In this document: positions 21,610 through 25,083 of the stretch, piece after piece
How positions within the stretch are numbered: the first letter of the stretch is position 1
Layout: the number at the start of each line of letters is the position of its first letter
DNA from: CAZHAM01 sp964530415
GTDB lineage: Bacteria; Patescibacteriota; WWE3; UBA101185; UBA10185
Length of the DNA stretch: 25,083 nt
Direction: 5' to 3'
Assembly (NCBI GenBank): GCA_964530415.1
Contig: CAZHAM010000008.1
Span: forward strand, 1 to 25,083
Translations under genes and position numbers: made by a program
Notes under the pieces: generated by a model
Databases searched by the model: none
Told to the model about the DNA's origin: nothing
Seen by the model: only the letters and a program-made list of their open reading frames with translations

Positions 21610-22578
21610 ATGTCACAAACAAAACTAGTATCTATAGTTATCCCTTGTGCAAACGAGGAGAACAATATAAACAGGTTACTCGATCAATTGCTGGAGATAA
21701 CAAAAGACAGCAAGTATGACTTTGAAATTATTGCGGTAAATGACGGAAGCAAAGACAGCTCATGGAAAGTAATAAGCAAATACGCTAAAAGTCACGAAAG
21801 CATCAAGGGGATCAATTTAATGACAAATTTCGGGCAAAGTGCAGCATATCAGGCTGGTTTTGACGTGGCTGACGGAGATTTCGTTATTACAGTCTCGGCT
21901 GATTTGGAAATACCTAATGAAAATATTTTTAAAGTAATTGAGTACCTAGAAGAGGGGTATGATTTTGTAAACACCCATCGTGTTGGCAGATGGGGCACTG
22001 AAAAAGCCTCGAGAAAAGTTAAAAGCAACTATGCAAACATGTTAATCGCGGCGGTTTCAACGATTGATATCAAAGACAGAGGTTCCGGTATGAAAGGTTT
22101 TACAAAAGTAATTGCTAAAAACTTAAAATTTTATGGAGAAATGCACAGATTTATTCCGGATTATGTTTCAGTATTTGGTGCAAAAATAAAAGAATTCGAA
22201 GTCGACTTTAAAGATAGGGATTTTGGAGACTCAAATTATAAAGGTCACAAAAGAACAATTAAGGTCTTGTTAGATCTGGTTACTTTGTTCTTTTTACTCT
22301 ATTTTGCAAAAAAACCATTTTTAGCAATGCCTGGAAGGCTGTTTGGGTTCACAGGAGCCGTTATAACAGGTTTTGGGGGCTTAGCGGGGCTTTATTTATT
22401 GGTTTTAAAGTTAATGGGGCAGAGTATAGGCAACAGGCCTCTATTGATCGTAGCTGTTTTAATGGTTATTGTCGGTGTGCAATCAATGATGATGGGTATG
22501 ATAGGGGAGCTTTTAATGCGAACTTACTTTGAATCGTCAAACAGAAAAACATACACAATCAGAGAATTCATCTCGTAA
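21610..22578 (+). CDS. Family 2 glycosyltransferase, polyprenyl-phosphate type (DPM1/ArnC/GtrB-like)
   Basis: A 322-residue inverting glycosyltransferase. The GT-A domain (about 1-225) has VSIVIPCANEENNI, the UDP-binding AVNDGS (42-47) and the metal site SADLEIP (96-102). Two membrane segments at the C-terminus (about 237-265 and 273-300) and the motif RDFGDSNYKGHKR before them are the arrangement of polyprenyl-phosphate sugar transferases such as ArnC and GtrB, which load a sugar on undecaprenyl phosphate for use outside the membrane. It follows the epimerase by four bases, and its stop lies four bases from the stop of the reverse gene. Confidence 0.88.
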   Translation: MSQTKLVSIVIPCANEENNINRLLDQLLEITKDSKYDFEIIAVNDGSKDSSWKVISKYAKSHESIKGINLMTNFGQSAAYQAGFDVADGDFVITVSADLEIPNENIFKVIEYLEEGYDFVNTHRVGRWGTEKASRKVKSNYANMLIAAVSTIDIKDRGSGMKGFTKVIAKNLKFYGEMHRFIPDYVSVFGAKIKEFEVDFKDRDFGDSNYKGHKRTIKVLLDLVTLFFLLYFAKKPFLAMPGRLFGFTGAVITGFGGLAGLYLLVLKLMGQSIGNRPLLIVAVLMVIVGVQSMMMGMIGELLMRTYFESSNRKTYTIREFIS

Positions 22579-22582
22579 TAAG

Positions 22583-23059
22583 TCACTCTTCCGCAAGAGA
22601 TTTAAGTATTCGATCGCAGTCGTTTGTGTTTAGTCCCCAGCTGGAAAAGAGATTTAAAACTCCAAGAGGTTTAAAGTAGGCAGTTTTATCTTCACCGCTT
22701 TCGATATAAACAATTTTTAGCCACTTTTCACGAAAAATCGGAAAATACAGTATTAGATTTGCCAAAGTAATCAACGATGCAAGAAGGAGTATATTCTTTC
22801 CGGAATAGCTCATATACCCGGATACCAATATAAGATTTACCACAATTATTTGGATATATTCAAATAAACCGACACTTTTATTAATTACACTAGTCTCTTT
22901 AATTCTGGATTTTTCGACACTTATCTCGATATCTCTGCCTTTGTAAAAAAAATGATCGGCATAAATACTTAAAACTCCCTGATCGTTTATTAAAAACGAA
23001 CTTTTCATGCCTTTCTCGTCTGTAAAAAGTGTATTCGAGGAATATATTAGATCCACCAT
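22583..23059 (-). CDS. Two-segment membrane protein, possibly PH-like, unknown function
   Basis: A 158-residue protein. Residues 1-62 are beta-rich and polar (SSFLINDQGVLSIYADHFFY, then KGRDIEISVEKSRIKETSVI), followed by two closely spaced membrane segments (about 66-84 and 89-108) and a second polar part (WLKIVYIESGEDKTAYFKPL ...). A split PH-like domain around a membrane hairpin, as in some bacterial PH or YcxB-like proteins, is a possible reading, but I do not recognise the family. It ends in TGA. It lies directly after pyrG on the same strand with its own AT-rich promoter-like stretch. Confidence 0.7.
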   Translation of the reverse strand: MVDLIYSSNTLFTDEKGMKSSFLINDQGVLSIYADHFFYKGRDIEISVEKSRIKETSVINKSVGLFEYIQIIVVNLILVSGYMSYSGKNILLLASLITLANLILYFPIFREKWLKIVYIESGEDKTAYFKPLGVLNLFSSWGLNTNDCDRILKSLAEE

Positions 23060-23067
23060 AAAATTAT

Positions 23068-23073
23068 AGTATA
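23068..23073 (-). promoter_or_regulatory. Possible -10 box of the gene at 22583-23059
   Basis: The minus strand reads TATACT, which would start transcription two bases before the ATG. A perfect TATAAT (23063-23068) overlaps it but lies only three bases from the ATG. There is no good -35, so read-through from pyrG is also possible. Confidence 0.3.
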
Positions 23074-23085
23074 TAGAAAAGGGTA

Positions 23086-24780
23086 TTACGAGCAGGCTTT
23101 TAAAAACGCTACAAAAATAGGATGCGGGTCGAGTGGGCGGGACTTATATTCTGGGTGAAATTGCGTTGCAACAAAAAACGGGTGCATTTTTTTGGGAAGT
23201 TCTATCGATTCTACAATTACGCCATCGGGGGAGGTACCTGATATTATCATTCCCGCGTCTTCAAACTGTTTTTTAAAAGCATTGTTAAATTCGTATCTGT
23301 GGCGGTGCCTCTCGTCTACTACTGAGATAGTGGTTTTTCCTGTGTTGTAAAAATGATAAAGCTGGGATTGGGGATTAAGTTTGCAAGGCCAAGCACCGAG
23401 TCTTATTGTTCCGCCATATTTTTTATTCTTTAACAGTTCTTTTTGATAATCCATTATATGAATCACGGGACTTTGGGTTTTTGGATTAGCTTCTTCTGAG
23501 TTTGCGTCTTTTAAACCCAAAACATTTCTGGCAAATTCAATAACTGCCATTTGCATTCCAAAGCAAAGTCCCAAATAAGGAATTTTATTTTTTCGGGCAA
23601 ATTCAACGACTTTAATTTTTCCTTCAACTCCGCGGCTACCCCAACCTTGAGGAACAATTATCCCACAACAATCCGAAAGTTCTTTTTCCATAGCTTTTCT
23701 TTGGGTATCGTCTTCCATACGTTCAACGTCGAGCCATTTAATAACAGGTTTTTTGCCAACCGCCCACGCCGCATGTTTTATAGCTTCAATAACGCACACG
23801 TATGAATCTTCGAGGTTAAATTTTCCGGATGTAAAGTATTTCCCGGCTATTGCAATTTTTACTTCATTTTTTGGATCCGTACCGCTTTCAATTTTTTTAA
23901 CCTTATTCATTAATTTAAACCAGCTCTGGTCCGCTTCTTTTTTGGATTTTAATCCCATTTCGGTAAGGAGTTTCTTTGTAAAATCCTGTTTCTCGAGTAC
24001 TTCGGGAATTTTGTAAATCGTATCAACATCCGGAGCTCCTACAATGTTTTCGAGCTTAAGCCCGGTATTAAAAGAAATTGTCTCGCGTCTTTTATCATCA
24101 ACAGGGAATCCGCTTCGACATACCAAAAAATTTGGCTGCAACCCTAGTTTATATAATTCGTATATTGATGCTTGGGCAGGTTTACTTTTCATTTCACCTA
24201 AAAATGTGGGAACAAGAAGATACGCCAAATGCACAATGAAAACGTTATTTGGGTCCTTTTGTTTCATTCTGCGGATTGCTTCAAAAAACATTATATTTTG
24301 ATACTCTCCGACAGTTCCACCCACTTCAACCAAGAAAATTTCGGCAGAATCCTTTTTGCCCGCGTTTTTAATTCGATTAATGATTTCAAATGGGATATGA
24401 ACATTGCCCTCGATACACTTCCCGCTGTATTCAAGCTTGCGCTCATTAGTTATCACATCGTAATATATCTGACCCATTGTCATGTAATTGTGTCTCAGGA
24501 TATTTTGGTTTAAAAACCTTTCATAGTGGCCTAAATCCTGATCAGTTTCAAGTCCGTCCTCCGTAACAAATACCTCGCCGTGCTCAAGAGGATTCATAGT
24601 ACCCGCGTCTAAATTGAGGTACATATCGGCTTTAAGAGTAGAAACTTTAAACCCAAGATTTTTTAAAAGGAGGGAAATTGATGCGGTGATGATGCCTTTG
24701 CCAAGTCCTGAAATTACGCCACCGGTGACAAAGATGTATTTCGTTTGTTCATTTCTTCTGTGTTCATTTTGTCGGTGCAT
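23086..24780 (-). CDS. pyrG: CTP synthase
   Basis: A 564-residue enzyme that makes CTP from UTP with glutamine nitrogen. The synthetase domain begins KYIFVTGGVISGLGKGI (14-30), preceded by about ten extra polar residues compared with E. coli PyrG; motifs DMYLNLDAGTMNPLEHGEV and VEVGGTVGEYQ follow. The glutaminase domain has the nucleophile C406 (LGLCFGMQ) and the pair H542/E544 (HPEY). All key residues are present and the length is near normal (535-550 plus the extension). ATG 24780 is favoured because the predicted transcription start is within a base of it, so the extension is likely translated. No leader means no pyrG-type attenuation signal can exist here. Confidence 0.96.
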   Translation of the reverse strand: MHRQNEHRRNEQTKYIFVTGGVISGLGKGIITASISLLLKNLGFKVSTLKADMYLNLDAGTMNPLEHGEVFVTEDGLETDQDLGHYERFLNQNILRHNYMTMGQIYYDVITNERKLEYSGKCIEGNVHIPFEIINRIKNAGKKDSAEIFLVEVGGTVGEYQNIMFFEAIRRMKQKDPNNVFIVHLAYLLVPTFLGEMKSKPAQASIYELYKLGLQPNFLVCRSGFPVDDKRRETISFNTGLKLENIVGAPDVDTIYKIPEVLEKQDFTKKLLTEMGLKSKKEADQSWFKLMNKVKKIESGTDPKNEVKIAIAGKYFTSGKFNLEDSYVCVIEAIKHAAWAVGKKPVIKWLDVERMEDDTQRKAMEKELSDCCGIIVPQGWGSRGVEGKIKVVEFARKNKIPYLGLCFGMQMAVIEFARNVLGLKDANSEEANPKTQSPVIHIMDYQKELLKNKKYGGTIRLGAWPCKLNPQSQLYHFYNTGKTTISVVDERHRHRYEFNNAFKKQFEDAGMIISGTSPDGVIVESIELPKKMHPFFVATQFHPEYKSRPLDPHPIFVAFLKACS

Positions 24781-24785
24781 AGCTA

Positions 24786-24813
24786 ATTATATACCGATGA
24801 GATTAAGGGTCAA
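24786..24813 (-). promoter_or_regulatory. Promoter of pyrG
   Basis: The minus strand has TTGACC (24808-24813), a 16-base spacer and a perfect TATAAT (24786-24791). Predicted start is 24779-24780, at the ATG. The -35 overlaps the stop codon of the XRE fragment upstream. Confidence 0.7.
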
Positions 24814-24932
24814 AGTTCTTTTAGCTCCTTTTTTATAAACTCGTATATTTCCTCGGGAGCGACTCGGAGAGTCTTGATAATATCGGCAAATTCGAACAAA
24901 CGCGTAGGCTCGTTATTCTTTATACGACTGAG
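24810..24932 (-). pseudogene. C-terminal remnant of an XRE-family (Cro/cI) regulator
   Basis: A 40-codon stretch ending in TGA reads LSRIKNNEPTRLFEFADI, then IKTLRVAPEEIYEFI and a Lys/Glu tail. This is the recognition-helix end and the last two helices of an HTH_3 domain (usual pattern LSRIE.G.R.P....L..IA.AL.V..EEL). Upstream in this frame a TAG comes within two codons, so the first half of the domain is gone. No start codon or ribosome site fits, so it is taken as a gene remnant. Confidence 0.5.
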
Positions 24933-25011
24933 TCTCTACCGCGCTCAGGGCTTTTTCTAGAAACCCCGCTCTGTTTAAAGTACAAGTGATTACAGAAAAT
25001 TTGTTTGGCAT
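24913..25011 (-). pseudogene. N-terminal fragment of a family 2 glycosyltransferase
   Basis: From the ATG at 25011 the frame reads MPNKFSVITCTLNRAGFLEK, then ALSAVETQSYKE and a TAA. This is the first strand and helix of a GT2 domain (usual pattern SVI.PTYNR...L..AL.S...Q.Y), cut off after 32 codons where about 250-300 are expected. The end overlaps the XRE remnant in another frame, so two unrelated gene pieces are joined here. A real 32-residue peptide is unlikely. Bases 25012-25083 hold nothing I can identify. Confidence 0.5.
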
Positions 25012-25083
25012 ATTATTCATTCCATGATACTTATTAGTGGAAAAACAGTGCGATTTCTGCTTTAATACTATGATCGATTTAAT

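Noticed and set aside
21895..21915. SADL in place of the DADL metal motif in the glycosyltransferase
   Set aside because: From memory, a Ser at the first position is common in this GT2 group, so it is not taken as a sign of lost activity.
22585..22605. CTCTT/AAGAG hairpin between the glycosyltransferase and the reverse gene
   Set aside because: The stem is five pairs with no T tract on either strand, and it lies inside the reverse gene.
1..25083. tRNA genes, CRISPR arrays, insertion sequences and a toxin-antitoxin pair
   Set aside because: Read by eye on both strands, I found no cloverleaf with conserved TTCGA-type arms, no regularly spaced repeats, no transposase, and no convincing toxin or antitoxin.

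Overview
The window looks like a chromosomal segment of an ultra-small, host-dependent bacterium of the Candidate Phyla Radiation (Patescibacteria). The set PrgI/TraC-like/VirB4, a minimal KH-R3H Jag, a one-domain TsaB, and a compact ftsEX plus murein hydrolase locus best recalls Katanobacteria (WWE3) or Microgenomates. That placement is inference from gene content and AT-rich codon use. All family proteins read through in the standard code, and TGA ends several genes, so a UGA=Gly code is unlikely.

Layout. Positions 1-4868 (+) carry three overlapping genes of a type IV secretion-like machine: a 5'-truncated proline-rich/coiled-coil protein, a TraC-like protein and a VirB4 ATPase. They meet, tail to tail, the reverse-strand block rpmH-rnpA-yidD / yidC-jag-dnaN (4865-8340). 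This is the classic origin-proximal cluster, but no dnaA is visible. Two forward-strand genes sit in or beside it: a 57-residue protein between yidD and yidC, and a 148-residue VOC-like protein upstream of rpmH. Each has its own consensus promoter, a Shine-Dalgarno leader and a following hairpin. Positions 9045-13014 hold a tRNA-binding protein, miaB (no TRAM domain), a small membrane protein (-), miaA and an AI-2E family transporter. RNase P RNA is on the minus strand at 13018-13354.

Positions 13410-18870 form a cell-wall and division region: mltG, a DUF151 nuclease-like gene (-), a membrane-anchored protein, ftsE, ftsX, a coiled-coil M23 peptidase and a surface protein. Then follow vanZ-like, tsaE and a short tsaB (t6A synthesis), a YdjM-like membrane protein (-), a sugar-nucleotide epimerase with a polyprenyl-type glycosyltransferase, an unrecognised membrane protein (-) and pyrG (-). 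The last 270 bases hold two gene fragments on the minus strand, a glycosyltransferase start and an XRE regulator tail.

Most notable observations: (1) the M23/LytM domain of the FtsEX-linked hydrolase appears circularly permuted, with its HxH half placed before its HxxxD half and all catalytic residues kept; (2) about ten genes have a -10 box placed so that transcription would begin 0-6 nt before the start codon, suggesting widespread leaderless mRNAs; (3) the two small genes around the rpmH/yidC block have the opposite style, with leaders and Shine-Dalgarno sites, and the smaller is clearly richer in GC; (4) convergent genes share or nearly share their stop codons with no terminator between them.
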